The translations under genes and the position numbers were made by a program. Below the pieces are notes generated by a model. It searched no databases and was not told the origin of the DNA. It worked only from the letters and a program-made list of their open reading frames with translations. A DNA stretch of 64,000 nucleotides from an uncultured Acidobacteriota bacterium (GTDB taxonomy: Bacteria; Acidobacteriota; Vicinamibacteria; Fen-336): positions 1 to 64,000 of the forward strand of contig CADEEV010000002.1 in NCBI GenBank assembly GCA_902826455.1, given 5' to 3'. Every line of letters starts with the position of its first letter. Position 1 is the stretch's first letter. Positions 54,609 to 63,120 of this stretch are shown one piece after another.

Positions 54609-55033
54609 TCCTCGGGCCGGCCGCGCCGGAACGCCTTGCGCCGCGCGTCGTGACGCTTCGCGTCGAGACGCTTCTCCCGCGACGAGCGCGTGGGGCGCGT
54701 GGCGCGCCGCCGCTTCGGCGCGACGAGAGCCCGGCCCACGAGATCCCGGACCTTCGCCCGCGCGTCCTCGAGGTTGCGCGACTGGTCGCGGGTGAGCTGG
54801 CTCGCGACGAGCAGCAGCCCGTCGGCGTCGATGCGGCCCGCCGCGAGCGCGCGCAGCCGGGCCCGGGCGTCCGGGGACAAGCCCGTGATCGCGGCCAGGT
54901 CCACGCGCAACTCGACCTTGGAGGCGACCTTGTTGACGTTCTGGCCGCCGGGGCCCGACGAGCGCACGGCCCGGAAGCGCAGCGCGCCCTCGGGCACCAC
55001 GACGCCGGGAGCGATCTCGAGCGCCTCGGCCAT
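54605..55033 (-). CDS. arfB: Ribosome-rescue peptidyl-tRNA hydrolase ArfB
   Basis: A 142-residue release-factor homologue. GGQ at residues 29-31 in RSSGPGGQNVNKVASKVELR catalyses peptidyl-tRNA hydrolysis. The C-terminal tail (~105-142) is very rich in Arg and Lys (RRRATRPTRSSREKRLDAKR), which in ArfB enters the empty mRNA channel of stalled ribosomes. Length and layout match the family. It follows the aminotransferase gene by nine bases on the same strand, so it may be the last gene of the long minus-strand operon. The stop is shared with the convergent SGNH gene. Confidence 0.95.
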   Translation of the reverse strand: MAEALEIAPGVVVPEGALRFRAVRSSGPGGQNVNKVASKVELRVDLAAITGLSPDARARLRALAAGRIDADGLLLVASQLTRDQSRNLEDARAKVRDLVGRALVAPKRRRATRPTRSSREKRLDAKRHDARRKAFRRGRPED

Positions 55034-55042
55034 CGGCCGCGG

Positions 55043-56272
55043 CTAGGCGCTGGCGCTACGGCTCGCGGCGGCCGCCGGCTGCGTGCCGTAGGCGTCGAGG
55101 GCCGCGCCGAGCACTTCGACCGAGCGACGCAGGTCGTCGCAGTTGAGGACGTAGGCGATGCGCACCTCGTTGCGGCCGAGCCCCGGGGTCGCGTAGAAGC
55201 CGGCCGCCGGGGCCACCATCACCGTCCGACCCTCGTGGGAGAAGTCGGCGAGCAGGAAGCGCGCGAAGTCGTCGCTGTCGCTCACCGGCATGCGGGCGAT
55301 GAAGTAGAACGCGCCCTCCGGCTTCCGCAGGAAGACGCCGGGGATCTTCCCGAGGCCCTCGTAGAGGATGTCGCGGCGCTTCTGGTACTCGACCACGACG
55401 TTGCGCGTGTAGCTCGCCGGGATCTCGCCGATGCCGACCGCGATCGCCTGGGCGATGCCGGGCGGCGAGAGCCGGCCCTGGGCCATCCGGAAGCAGGCGC
55501 CGTAGACGTCCTCGTTGCGCGTCACCAGGCAGCCGAGGCGGATCCCGCAGGCGCTGTAGCGCTTGGACAGGCTGTCGACGACGATCACGAGGTCCTCGAT
55601 GCCCGGCAGCGCCAGGGCGCTCGTGGCCACCAGGCCGTCGTAGACGAACTCGCGGTAGACCTCGTCCGAGATCAGGAACAGGTTCCGGTCGCGGCAGAAC
55701 CGGGCCACCTGGTCGAGCTCCGCGCGGCCGTAGACGGTGCCCGTCGGGTTGCCGGGGTTGCACAGCAGCACGGCTCTCGTCTTCGGCGTGAGGGCGCGCT
55801 CGAAGGCCTCGCGTCCCGGGAGGTGGAAGCCGTTCTCGGCGCTCGCGGTGATCGGGACGAGGCGCACGCCGGCCATCGTCGCGAAGGCCGAGTAGTTCGT
55901 GTAGAACGGCTCCACCACGAGCACGTCGTCGCCTTCGTTCGCCACCGCGAACATCGCGAACAGGATCGCCTCGCTGCCGCCGGTCGTGGCGAGGACCTGG
56001 TCGCGCTCGAGGGCGAAGCCCGTGCGGCCGTAGTAGCCGAGGAGCGCGTCGACGAAGCCGGGCGTGCCGTTCGAGGGGGAGTAGGCGAGCACCTTCTCCT
56101 GGATCGCCTTCAGCCGGTCGCGCATCTCGGGCGGCGTCTCGATGTCGGGCTGGCCGATGTTCAGGTGGTAGACGTGGACGCCGCGCTTCTTCGCGTCGTC
56201 GGCGAACGGCGTCAGGCGGCGGATCGGCGAGGCCGGCATGGCCTGGCCGCGCCGCGAAACCGAAGGGCTCAT
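55043..56272 (-). CDS. PLP-dependent aminotransferase, class I/II
   Basis: A 409-residue fold-type I aminotransferase. Conserved sites: VYHLNIGQPDIETPPEM, substrate loop AYSPSNGTPGFVDALLGYYG, TTGGSEAILFAMFAVANEGD (PLP phosphate), LLCNPGNPTGTVYG, LISDEVYREFVYDG, the Schiff-base lysine in DSLSKRYSACGIRLG and the carboxylate arginine in RNEVRIAYV. The family includes aspartate, alanine and LL-DAP aminotransferases; the preferred amino acid cannot be told by eye. The start at 56272 is the longest reading; a later ATG at 56239 is possible. It lies 25 bases after the permease gene, so it may be read from the efflux operon. Confidence 0.9.
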   Translation of the reverse strand: MSPSVSRRGQAMPASPIRRLTPFADDAKKRGVHVYHLNIGQPDIETPPEMRDRLKAIQEKVLAYSPSNGTPGFVDALLGYYGRTGFALERDQVLATTGGSEAILFAMFAVANEGDDVLVVEPFYTNYSAFATMAGVRLVPITASAENGFHLPGREAFERALTPKTRAVLLCNPGNPTGTVYGRAELDQVARFCRDRNLFLISDEVYREFVYDGLVATSALALPGIEDLVIVVDSLSKRYSACGIRLGCLVTRNEDVYGACFRMAQGRLSPPGIAQAIAVGIGEIPASYTRNVVVEYQKRRDILYEGLGKIPGVFLRKPEGAFYFIARMPVSDSDDFARFLLADFSHEGRTVMVAPAAGFYATPGLGRNEVRIAYVLNCDDLRRSVEVLGAALDAYGTQPAAAASRSASA

Positions 56273-56297
56273 GTCCCGATTCTAGCCCTGCCGGCCC

Positions 56298-57530
56298 CTA
56301 GAGTGCCCGGAGGGCGTCGACCGGGGCGAGGCGCGAGGCCCGGAGCGCCGGGTAGACGCCCGCCGACAGGCCGATCAGGATCGCGAAGGCCGCGGCCATG
56401 ACGAGGGAGGCGGGGGAGACGGCCAGGCCGTCGTCGAACGCCTGGCCGGCGAGCAGCGTCACGCCGAAGCCGAGCAGGCTGCCGATGAGCCCGCCCACCA
56501 GGGACAGCGAGACCGATTCGATCAGGAACTGGCCGAAGATCGCGCCGTCGGTCGCGCCGATCGACTTGCGCAGGCCGATCTCGTAGACGCGCTCCGAGAT
56601 GGAGATCTGCATCACGGAGAAGATGCCGATGCCTCCGACGAGCAGCGAGATCCCCGCGATCGACGCCAGCACCACGGTCCAGTTGTCGATCAGCTTGTCG
56701 ACCTCCCTGCGCACGCGCAGGATCTCCTCGCCGATGTTCTCCACCTTGAAGTCCGAGATGCCGCGGTGGCCGCGCCGCAGCAGCGCCTCGGCCTCCTTCT
56801 GGCCGTCCTTGAGCGCCGTCACGTCGCCCACGCGGAACACGTAGGCGTTCACGGTGTCGTTGCCGAAAAAGTGCTTCTGCAGGGTCGTGAGCGGCACGTA
56901 GACCTTGCTGTTGTCCTTGTCCATGTCGTCGTCGTTGACCTGCGACGAGCCCAGCTTGCGCAGCACGCCCACGACGTGGAAGCGCACGCCGCGCAGGACG
57001 ACCTCGCGCCCGATCGCCTCCTCGGAGCCGAAGGCGTCGAGCTTGAGCGTGTTCCCGATCACGCACACGGGGGCGAGGTTCTCGACGTCGCTCGCGACGA
57101 TGTAGCGGCCGGCCTCCACCGTGCGGTTCCGGATCGCACCGTACGCCGGCGTGATGCCTTCGACGTTCAGGTTGAGGCTGCGCCCGTTGACGAGCGCCGT
57201 CTCGGTCGAGAACACGACCGGCGCCGCGTCCTGGATGATCGAGCGGCCGTCCTCGACGAAGCGCAGGTCCGCGGTGCGCAGGCCCCGCGAGTAGCCCCGC
57301 TTCTTGTTCTCGATGCGATCCCGGGGAGTCTCGGCGCGCACGAACATGACGCCATCGAAGCCCAGGTCCGAGAGCCCCTTCTGGACGGCGACGGCGGCAC
57401 CGCCGATCACGGAGACCATCACCACGAGGGACGTCGTGCCGAGGACGACCCCGACCAGGGTGAGGGTCGAGCGCAACTTGTGGCTGCGGATCTCGGCGGC
57501 CGACGTGCGGATCGACTCCCAGAGGTTCAT
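56298..57530 (-). CDS. MacB/FtsX-type ABC permease, second
   Basis: A 410-residue permease with the MacB layout: N-terminal membrane helix (STLTLVGVVLGTTSLVVMVS), a periplasmic domain of about 230 residues, and three C-terminal helices near 280-400 (VVLASIAGISLLVGGIGIFS, EIGLRKSIGATDGAIFGQFL, APVDALRAL end). It starts MNLWESIRTSAAEIRSHKLR. Its start codon is directly next to the stop of the first permease (no gap), so the two are made together and probably form a heterodimer served by the adjacent ATPase. Confidence 0.92.
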   Translation of the reverse strand: MNLWESIRTSAAEIRSHKLRSTLTLVGVVLGTTSLVVMVSVIGGAAVAVQKGLSDLGFDGVMFVRAETPRDRIENKKRGYSRGLRTADLRFVEDGRSIIQDAAPVVFSTETALVNGRSLNLNVEGITPAYGAIRNRTVEAGRYIVASDVENLAPVCVIGNTLKLDAFGSEEAIGREVVLRGVRFHVVGVLRKLGSSQVNDDDMDKDNSKVYVPLTTLQKHFFGNDTVNAYVFRVGDVTALKDGQKEAEALLRRGHRGISDFKVENIGEEILRVRREVDKLIDNWTVVLASIAGISLLVGGIGIFSVMQISISERVYEIGLRKSIGATDGAIFGQFLIESVSLSLVGGLIGSLLGFGVTLLAGQAFDDGLAVSPASLVMAAAFAILIGLSAGVYPALRASRLAPVDALRAL

Positions 57531-58796
57531 CTACTCGTACCGCAGCGCCTGGATGGGGTTGAGCCGGGCGGCCTTCACCGCGGGATAGAAGCCGAAGAAC
57601 ACCCCGACGACGACCGCGAAGCCCATGCCCAGGGCCGCATTCTGCGGCGTGAGGACGACCGGCTGCTGGATCAGGCTGCTGATCGCCCGCGTGAAGCCCG
57701 AGCCGAGGGCGACGCCCAAGACGCCCCCGAACAGCGTGACGACGACGCTCTCCACGAGGAACTGGGCCATGATGTTGAGGCCCGTGGCGCCCAGCGCCTT
57801 GCGCGTGCCGACCTCGCGCACCCGCTCGTTGAACGAGGCGAGCAGGATGTTCATGATCACGATCCCGCCCACGAGCAGGGAGATCGTGCCGCAGACCAGG
57901 AACGTCACGTCGTAGATGCGGCCGTTCTCCTCCATGCGCTTCATCTGTGCCGCGCGGTTGAAGATCTCGAAGTCCTCGGTGCCGTGGCTGCGGCGCAGGA
58001 TGCGGCCGACCTCGTCCATGGCCGCGTCCATCTTGTCGATGTCGCGCACGCGCACGTTCATGAACGCGATCTTCTGGTCGCTGCGGTCGCCCTGCATCCG
58101 GTTCAGCATCGACGTGATGGGGATGAAGACGAACTCGTTCATCCACTCGAGGTCGTTGTCGTTGGCCGAGTTCCAGTAGAACTCCTTCGTCTCCATGACG
58201 CCGACCACCGTGTAGGAAGAGCCGTCGATCGAGACGCTGCGGCCGAGGGCGGGACGCGCCCCGAAAATCTGCGCGCGGCGCTTGCTCCCCAGCACCACGA
58301 CCTTCGCCGACGTCGCGAGGTCCTCGTCGGTGAGGAAGCGGCCCTCGGCGGGATGGAAGTTGTACATCGGCTCGTAGCCCCAGGTGGCCCCGGAGATCTC
58401 GAGGGTCCGCTCGAAGCCCGGGGCGCGCACGAGCGCCTCGCGCTGCATCGTGGGCTCGACGACCTCGAGCAGCGTCGCGTCGCGCTTGAGCGCCAGCGCG
58501 TCGTCGTAGACGAGCCCCTTCGAGGCCTTCTCGGTGGCGCTCTGCTTGGCCTCGGTCAGCTCCTTGTTCTCTACGCGCATCTTGCGGATGCCGCCCGTCA
58601 GGTCGTAGACTTGGGTCATCTGGCGCTTGCCACCCTCGATCATCCCGAACGTGGCCACGACCGAGGCGACGCCCAGCACGATGCCCAGGGCCTGGAGCAG
58701 GCTCCGGGAGCGGTGGGTGTTGATGTCGACGACCCCGTCCACGACGGACTCCCACAGGGAGTACGCGTAGGCGCGGGCGTTCCAGAGTCCCCGCAT
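57531..58796 (-). CDS. MacB/FtsX-type ABC permease, first
   Basis: A 421-residue permease paralogous to its neighbour. N-terminal helix near 34-52 (LLQALGIVLGVASVVATFGM), a periplasmic domain, and three C-terminal helices near 300-420 (SLLVGGIVIMNILLASFNER, EVGTRKALGATGLNIMAQFL, LNPIQALRYE end). A polar stretch near 70-100 (RVENKELTEAKQSATEKASK) may be a coiled coil absent from the other permease. It starts three bases after the ATPase stop. With the ATPase and adaptor genes it forms a MacAB-like efflux or envelope-transport system with two different permeases. Confidence 0.92.
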   Translation of the reverse strand: MRGLWNARAYAYSLWESVVDGVVDINTHRSRSLLQALGIVLGVASVVATFGMIEGGKRQMTQVYDLTGGIRKMRVENKELTEAKQSATEKASKGLVYDDALALKRDATLLEVVEPTMQREALVRAPGFERTLEISGATWGYEPMYNFHPAEGRFLTDEDLATSAKVVVLGSKRRAQIFGARPALGRSVSIDGSSYTVVGVMETKEFYWNSANDNDLEWMNEFVFIPITSMLNRMQGDRSDQKIAFMNVRVRDIDKMDAAMDEVGRILRRSHGTEDFEIFNRAAQMKRMEENGRIYDVTFLVCGTISLLVGGIVIMNILLASFNERVREVGTRKALGATGLNIMAQFLVESVVVTLFGGVLGVALGSGFTRAISSLIQQPVVLTPQNAALGMGFAVVVGVFFGFYPAVKAARLNPIQALRYE

Positions 58797-58799
58797 GGC

Positions 58800-59489
58800 C
58801 TAGTGGACCGTGTCGCTCTCGATGCGGCCGTCGACGATGCGCACGACGCGCCCGCACTGGGCGGCGATCGCCGGGTCGTGGGTCACGATCACGATCGTCT
58901 CGCCGCGGGCGTTCATCTCCCGGAAGATGCCGAGGATCTCGGCGCCGGTCTTCGAGTCGAGGTTGCCCGTGGGCTCGTCGGCGAGGATCAGCGACGGGCT
59001 CATCACGAGGGCCCGGGCGATGGCCGCGCGCTGGCGCTGGCCGCCCGAGAGCTCGCCGGGGCGGTGCTTCACGCGCTCTCCGAGCCCGACCCGGTCGAGC
59101 GCCGTCTGGGCGCGCTCGCGGCGCTCGTCGCTGCCGAGGCCCGCGTACAGCATGGGCAGCTCGACGTTGCGCAGCAGCGACGCCTTCGGCAGCAGGTTGA
59201 AGGTCTGGAACACGAAGCCGATCTTGCGGTTGCGGATCCCGGCCAGCGCGAACGACGACAGCGCGGAGACGTCCTGGCCGTCGAGCTCGTAGGCGCCGGT
59301 CGAGGGCGCGTCGAGGCAGCCCAGGATGTGCATGAGCGTCGACTTGCCCGAGCCCGACGGTCCGATGATCGCGACCATCTGGCCCTTCTCGATCGCGAGG
59401 TCGACCCCGGCCAGCGCCGTGACGGCGAGGGCACCCGAGTCGTAGGTCTTCGTGACGCCGTCGAGGCGGATCAGCTCGGCGCTACTCAT
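58800..59489 (-). CDS. MacB/LolD-type ABC transporter ATPase
   Basis: A 229-residue ATPase. Walker A is IIGPSGSGKSTLMHILGCLD, Q-loop FQTFNLLPKASLLRNVELPM, signature LSGGQRQRAAIARALVMSPS, Walker B LILADEPTGNLDSKTG and switch histidine IVTHDPAIA. The LPKASLLRNVELPMLYAG stretch is typical of the MacB/LolD subfamily that couples to FtsX-type permeases rather than to importers. The start overlaps the adaptor gene by eight bases, indicating tight coupling. It lacks the permease fused in E. coli MacB. Confidence 0.95.
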   Translation of the reverse strand: MSSAELIRLDGVTKTYDSGALAVTALAGVDLAIEKGQMVAIIGPSGSGKSTLMHILGCLDAPSTGAYELDGQDVSALSSFALAGIRNRKIGFVFQTFNLLPKASLLRNVELPMLYAGLGSDERRERAQTALDRVGLGERVKHRPGELSGGQRQRAAIARALVMSPSLILADEPTGNLDSKTGAEILGIFREMNARGETIVIVTHDPAIAAQCGRVVRIVDGRIESDTVH

Positions 59490-60744
59490 CGTCCTTCTTC
59501 TCGTGGGCGCGCGTCGGATCCTCGACCGCGATCTCCTCGCCGCGCTTCAGCCCGGACACCACCTCGACCTTGTCGAAGCTCGCGAGGCCGGTCTCGACCG
59601 TGCGCACGTCGAAGCGCTGCTTCCACGCGTCCTTGTCGTCCGCCGCGCCGTGGCCATCCTGCTTCCCGTCGGCGAACACCGAAGCGAGGAAGCCCTTGGA
59701 ATCGGCGGCCTGGGGCGCCACGGCCTTCCGGACGTAGACGATCTCGGCGTCGTCCTTGCGGAACAGGGCCTCGACCGGCACGGTGAGCACCTTGTCGCGG
59801 CGCTCGCCCAGCACGTCGATGTTCGCGGTCATGCCGGTGCGCAGCTCGGCGCCCTGGCGGTCCACGGCGATCTCGACGTCGAACACCTTGACCTTCTCGT
59901 CGAGGCGCGCCGCCGGGGCGATGCGCTGGATGCGGCCGGAGAACTTCACCTTGGGGTAGGCGTCGAGGGAGATCCGGGCCGCCTGGTCGAGGTGCACCTT
60001 GCCGATGTCGACCTCGTTGATGCCGGCCTTCACGATCATCGTGCCCACGTCGGCCACGGTCATCAGGATCGTGCCGGCGTTGAACGACGACACCCCCGAC
60101 GTCACGGTGTCTCCGAGCTCGACGGGGCGCCGGATCACGACGCCGTCCATGGGCGACGTCACGTTGAGGCGCTGCATCGTGCCGGCCGTCGCCAGCGCGA
60201 TCGGCACGCCGCTCTCCTCCACGATCTTGTACTTCTCGACGGCCGAGTCGTACGTCGCCTTGGCGGAGCGGAAGCGCGTCTCGCTCTCGAGACCCGTCTG
60301 GGGCGACAACAGCCCTTCGGCCAGCAGGCCCTGGTTGCGCTCGAAGCTCCGCTTCGCCTCGTTCAGGGTGATCTCCGCCTCGTGGACGGAGTTCTTGACC
60401 TGGGACAGGTCGCGGGCCTGGTTCACGTCGGGCTCGACCCGGGCCAGGACCTGACCGCGCTTCACCCGGTCGCCTTCCCGGATCAGCAGCTCCACCACCT
60501 TGCCCGAGAGCACCGACTTCACGTCGACCTTGACCTGGGGCTCGACGGAGCCCACCTCGGTCACGCGGACCTGGACGTCCGCGTTCTCGGCCCTGGCCGT
60601 CTTGACCTTGTTCTTCTCCTCGGCCGGCGCGCCCTTGGGCCGGGCCGCGAAGGCGCCCGCCCCGATCGCCAGGGCCAGGCCGCCGATCCAGAACCACTTG
60701 CGCCCACGCCCGCCGCTCGTCTTGGCCATCGCATCCGCCCCCAT
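59482..60744 (-). CDS. MacA-like periplasmic adaptor (RND/HlyD family)
   Basis: A 420-residue membrane-fusion protein. An N-terminal anchor helix near 17-35 (WFWIGGLALAIGAGAFAA) precedes a lipoyl half (VLSGKVVELLIREGDRVKRG), a long coiled-coil hairpin at about 108-190 (LSQVKNSVHEAEITLNEAKR), the second lipoyl half (LNVTSPMDGVVIRRPVELGD), a beta-barrel and a membrane-proximal domain. It should connect the ABC pump to an outer-membrane channel; no TolC gene is in the window. A loop near 345-375 (FADGKQDGHGAADDKDAWKQ) is an insert. Translation may start at ATG 60744 or at ATG 60729, which has a G-rich site in front. Confidence 0.9.
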   Translation of the reverse strand: MGADAMAKTSGGRGRKWFWIGGLALAIGAGAFAARPKGAPAEEKNKVKTARAENADVQVRVTEVGSVEPQVKVDVKSVLSGKVVELLIREGDRVKRGQVLARVEPDVNQARDLSQVKNSVHEAEITLNEAKRSFERNQGLLAEGLLSPQTGLESETRFRSAKATYDSAVEKYKIVEESGVPIALATAGTMQRLNVTSPMDGVVIRRPVELGDTVTSGVSSFNAGTILMTVADVGTMIVKAGINEVDIGKVHLDQAARISLDAYPKVKFSGRIQRIAPAARLDEKVKVFDVEIAVDRQGAELRTGMTANIDVLGERRDKVLTVPVEALFRKDDAEIVYVRKAVAPQAADSKGFLASVFADGKQDGHGAADDKDAWKQRFDVRTVETGLASFDKVEVVSGLKRGEEIAVEDPTRAHEKKDDE

Positions 60745-60828
60745 GGGTCGCGGCCGGTGCGCGGCCGCATCTCGCTCGTTCTGGGGTGAGTAACGCAGCC
60801 CGGGAGGCGCGAGTTCCGAAATATCAGG

Positions 60829-63075
60829 CTATTGGATGTAGCCCAGCGCCCGCATGTTCTCCTGCTGCTCGGGGGTCAGCGCCTTCGGGGCCACGACGCC
60901 TTCGGGCACCCGGGCCATCACCCAGGCGGCGAGCGCCTGGCGATAGAACGCGGCGCGCATCGGCTCCGCCTGGGAGAGATCGCGGGTCTCGCCGGGGTCC
61001 CTCGCCAGGTCGTAGAGCTCGACGCCTCCGGTCGACGTCGTGACGATCGCCTTGGCGTCGCCCTCGCGGATCGCGTAGCGCGGCTCCATGCCCCGGTCGC
61101 GCGAGACGACCGCCCGCCGCCCCGGGCCCCCCACCGCGACCGGCAGGAGGCTGCGCGAGCGGAAGCGCGGGCGCGAGGCGGGATCGGCCCAGAGGCCGAA
61201 CGCGTCGGCGATCGTCGGCGCGAGGTCGGTGAGGCTCACGAGCTCGCGCACCCGCACGCCGGCGGGTCCATGGCCCTTCGGGAAGCGGACGATCAGCGGG
61301 ATGCGGGTCTCTTCCTCGTACGTGAGGACCTCGTGGCCGATGTGGCCGTGGTCCCAGATCCCCTCGCCGTGGTCGGCCGCCACGATCACCACGGTCTTCT
61401 CGAGCAGGCCCGTCTCCTCGAGCTTCGCGCGCAGGGCGGCGAGCTCGGCGTCGGCGTAGGCCAGGTTGCCGTCGTAGAGCCGGTTCAGGTGCTCGATCTC
61501 CTCGGGCATCGCCGGCCGCCGCCTGTGGTCGAGGGCCTGGATGAACTCGATCTCGGAGCGCAGCGCCTTCGGTATCGGCCCGTCGGGCCCGAACGCCGTG
61601 TCGAAGGGTGCCGGCGGGTCGTAGGGGAAGTGCGGCTCCCGCACGTGGACCCACGCGAAGAAGCGGCGCGCCCGGTTCGCCTCGAGCCAGGGGTGGAGCA
61701 CCTCGCGGAAGCTTCCGGCCTGCGTGGGATCCGTGGCCGAGCGGTACATCTCGAAGAACTCGGCGAAGCCGCGATGGAAGCCGCGCATGCGGCCCACGAC
61801 GCCGTTCGCCACGAAGCCCGCCGTGTGGATGCCGCGGGCGGAAAGGACCTCGGCGAGGCTCGGCACGCCGGGGAAGCGACCGAGGTGAAGGTCGACGCTC
61901 CCGTGCTCGTCGGGCTCGAGGCCGGTGAATGCCGACGACATGGCCGGCAGCGTGTAGACGGCGGGGGTGTACGCGCGCTCGAAGACGACGCCTTCCGAGG
62001 CGAGCCGGTCCACCGCCGGCGTCGTGGCCCGGGAGTAGCCGTAGGTGGAGAAGTGACGCGCGCTCGCGGCGTCCAGGATCACGAGCAGCACGTTCATCCC
62101 CGAGAGAGCCGTGCGCAGGGTCGTCGTGGGCGCCGGATCGTCGCCGGCCCCAGGGAACAGCACGTCGGCGCGCGCGCCCATCACGCGCGGGGCCGTCCAT
62201 CGGACGCGGGCCCCGGAGGCGGCGTCGACGTGGAGCGTGAGCGCGGCGATCCCGCTGCCGGGCAGCGCCACGCGAACCTCGCGGCCGTCGCCCGGCACGG
62301 CGCCCTTCCACAGCTCGCGCTCCGCCGTCGCGCCGGCGAGCGTCACGCGCAGCGTGGCCGGAGCGCCCTTCGCGGGCGCGGGCGTGAAGCGCAGCTCCGA
62401 GCCGGCGCCCAGCCGCAGCACGTAGCGCAACGCTCCCGTGCCCTGGACGAGCGCGGGGATGCCGTCGCCGTGGACCTCGAGGGGCGGCGCGCCGCCCGCG
62501 GCCAGGGCCGCGAGGCCGGGGTCGCCCGCGGGCCCGGCGGTGAGCGTGTAGAACGCCGCCGCGACGCGGCCGCCGTAGTCGCGGGTGTGACGCGACACGC
62601 CGCGAAAGAACAGGCGGAGCACGTTGTCCGCGGCCGCGGCCGTCGGGGTGGCCGGCAGGTCGAGCACGTAGCGGGCCCGCGTCGGTTCCACGAACACGGT
62701 CGGGCGCCGCCGGCCGTTGAAGTAGACGTCGAAGCGCAGCTTGCGCGTGCGTGGATGGGGGGCGAGATCGAGCACGACACGCCTGGCGTCGCCCGGAGCT
62801 CCGCCGACCCGCAGCTCGACGCTCTGGCGGCCCCAGAGGAACGGCTCGGCGCGCTCGGGCTCGACCGGCGTCGCGAAGCCGTCGATCTGGAAACGGGAGG
62901 CTCCCGGCGTGCCGAACACGACGTGGTCCCAGGGGCCGCTGGCGTCGGCGCTCCGGGCCAGGGCCACGAGGTCGTGGGTGACGACGAGGCTTCGCGGCGC
63001 AGGAGCCTCGCTCCGGCAGGCGACGAGGCTCGCGACGGCGGCCGGCAGGAGGAAGGAGAGGGAGACCCGCCGCAT
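60829..63075 (-). CDS. Sulfatase-like lipoprotein without the formylglycine residue
   Basis: A 748-residue protein with a lipobox (VASLVACRS). Residues ~30-310 form non-catalytic beta-sandwiches. The alkaline-phosphatase/sulfatase domain runs from ~325 (MNVLLVILDAASARHFSTYG, TTPAVDRLASEGVVFERAYT, VHVREPHFPYDPPAP, VVIVAADHGEGIWDHGHIGH). At the place of the C/S-x-P-x-R sulfatase signature the sequence reads T375-L-P-A-M in AVYTLPAMSSAFTGLEP. Without Cys or Ser no formylglycine can form, so it may be a phosphatase- or transferase-like enzyme using threonine, or inactive. The C-terminus LTPEQQENMRALGYIQ is common in acidobacterial members. TAGAGT lies eight bases before the ATG and no Shine-Dalgarno is seen. 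Confidence 0.85.
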   Translation of the reverse strand: MRRVSLSFLLPAAVASLVACRSEAPAPRSLVVTHDLVALARSADASGPWDHVVFGTPGASRFQIDGFATPVEPERAEPFLWGRQSVELRVGGAPGDARRVVLDLAPHPRTRKLRFDVYFNGRRRPTVFVEPTRARYVLDLPATPTAAAADNVLRLFFRGVSRHTRDYGGRVAAAFYTLTAGPAGDPGLAALAAGGAPPLEVHGDGIPALVQGTGALRYVLRLGAGSELRFTPAPAKGAPATLRVTLAGATAERELWKGAVPGDGREVRVALPGSGIAALTLHVDAASGARVRWTAPRVMGARADVLFPGAGDDPAPTTTLRTALSGMNVLLVILDAASARHFSTYGYSRATTPAVDRLASEGVVFERAYTPAVYTLPAMSSAFTGLEPDEHGSVDLHLGRFPGVPSLAEVLSARGIHTAGFVANGVVGRMRGFHRGFAEFFEMYRSATDPTQAGSFREVLHPWLEANRARRFFAWVHVREPHFPYDPPAPFDTAFGPDGPIPKALRSEIEFIQALDHRRRPAMPEEIEHLNRLYDGNLAYADAELAALRAKLEETGLLEKTVVIVAADHGEGIWDHGHIGHEVLTYEEETRIPLIVRFPKGHGPAGVRVRELVSLTDLAPTIADAFGLWADPASRPRFRSRSLLPVAVGGPGRRAVVSRDRGMEPRYAIREGDAKAIVTTSTGGVELYDLARDPGETRDLSQAEPMRAAFYRQALAAWVMARVPEGVVAPKALTPEQQENMRALGYIQ

Positions 63076-63083
63076 TCGGGCTG

Positions 63084-63089
63084 ACTCTA
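63084..63089 (-). promoter_or_regulatory. Candidate extended -10 box of the sulfatase-like gene
   Basis: On the minus strand TGTTAGAGT contains TAGAGT (four of six matches) with an upstream TGn extension, eight bases before ATG 63075. The spacing would give a leaderless or near-leaderless transcript. Confidence 0.4.
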
Positions 63090-63120
63090 ACAGAGCCGCG
63101 ACGGACGGTCGGCGGCCGGA

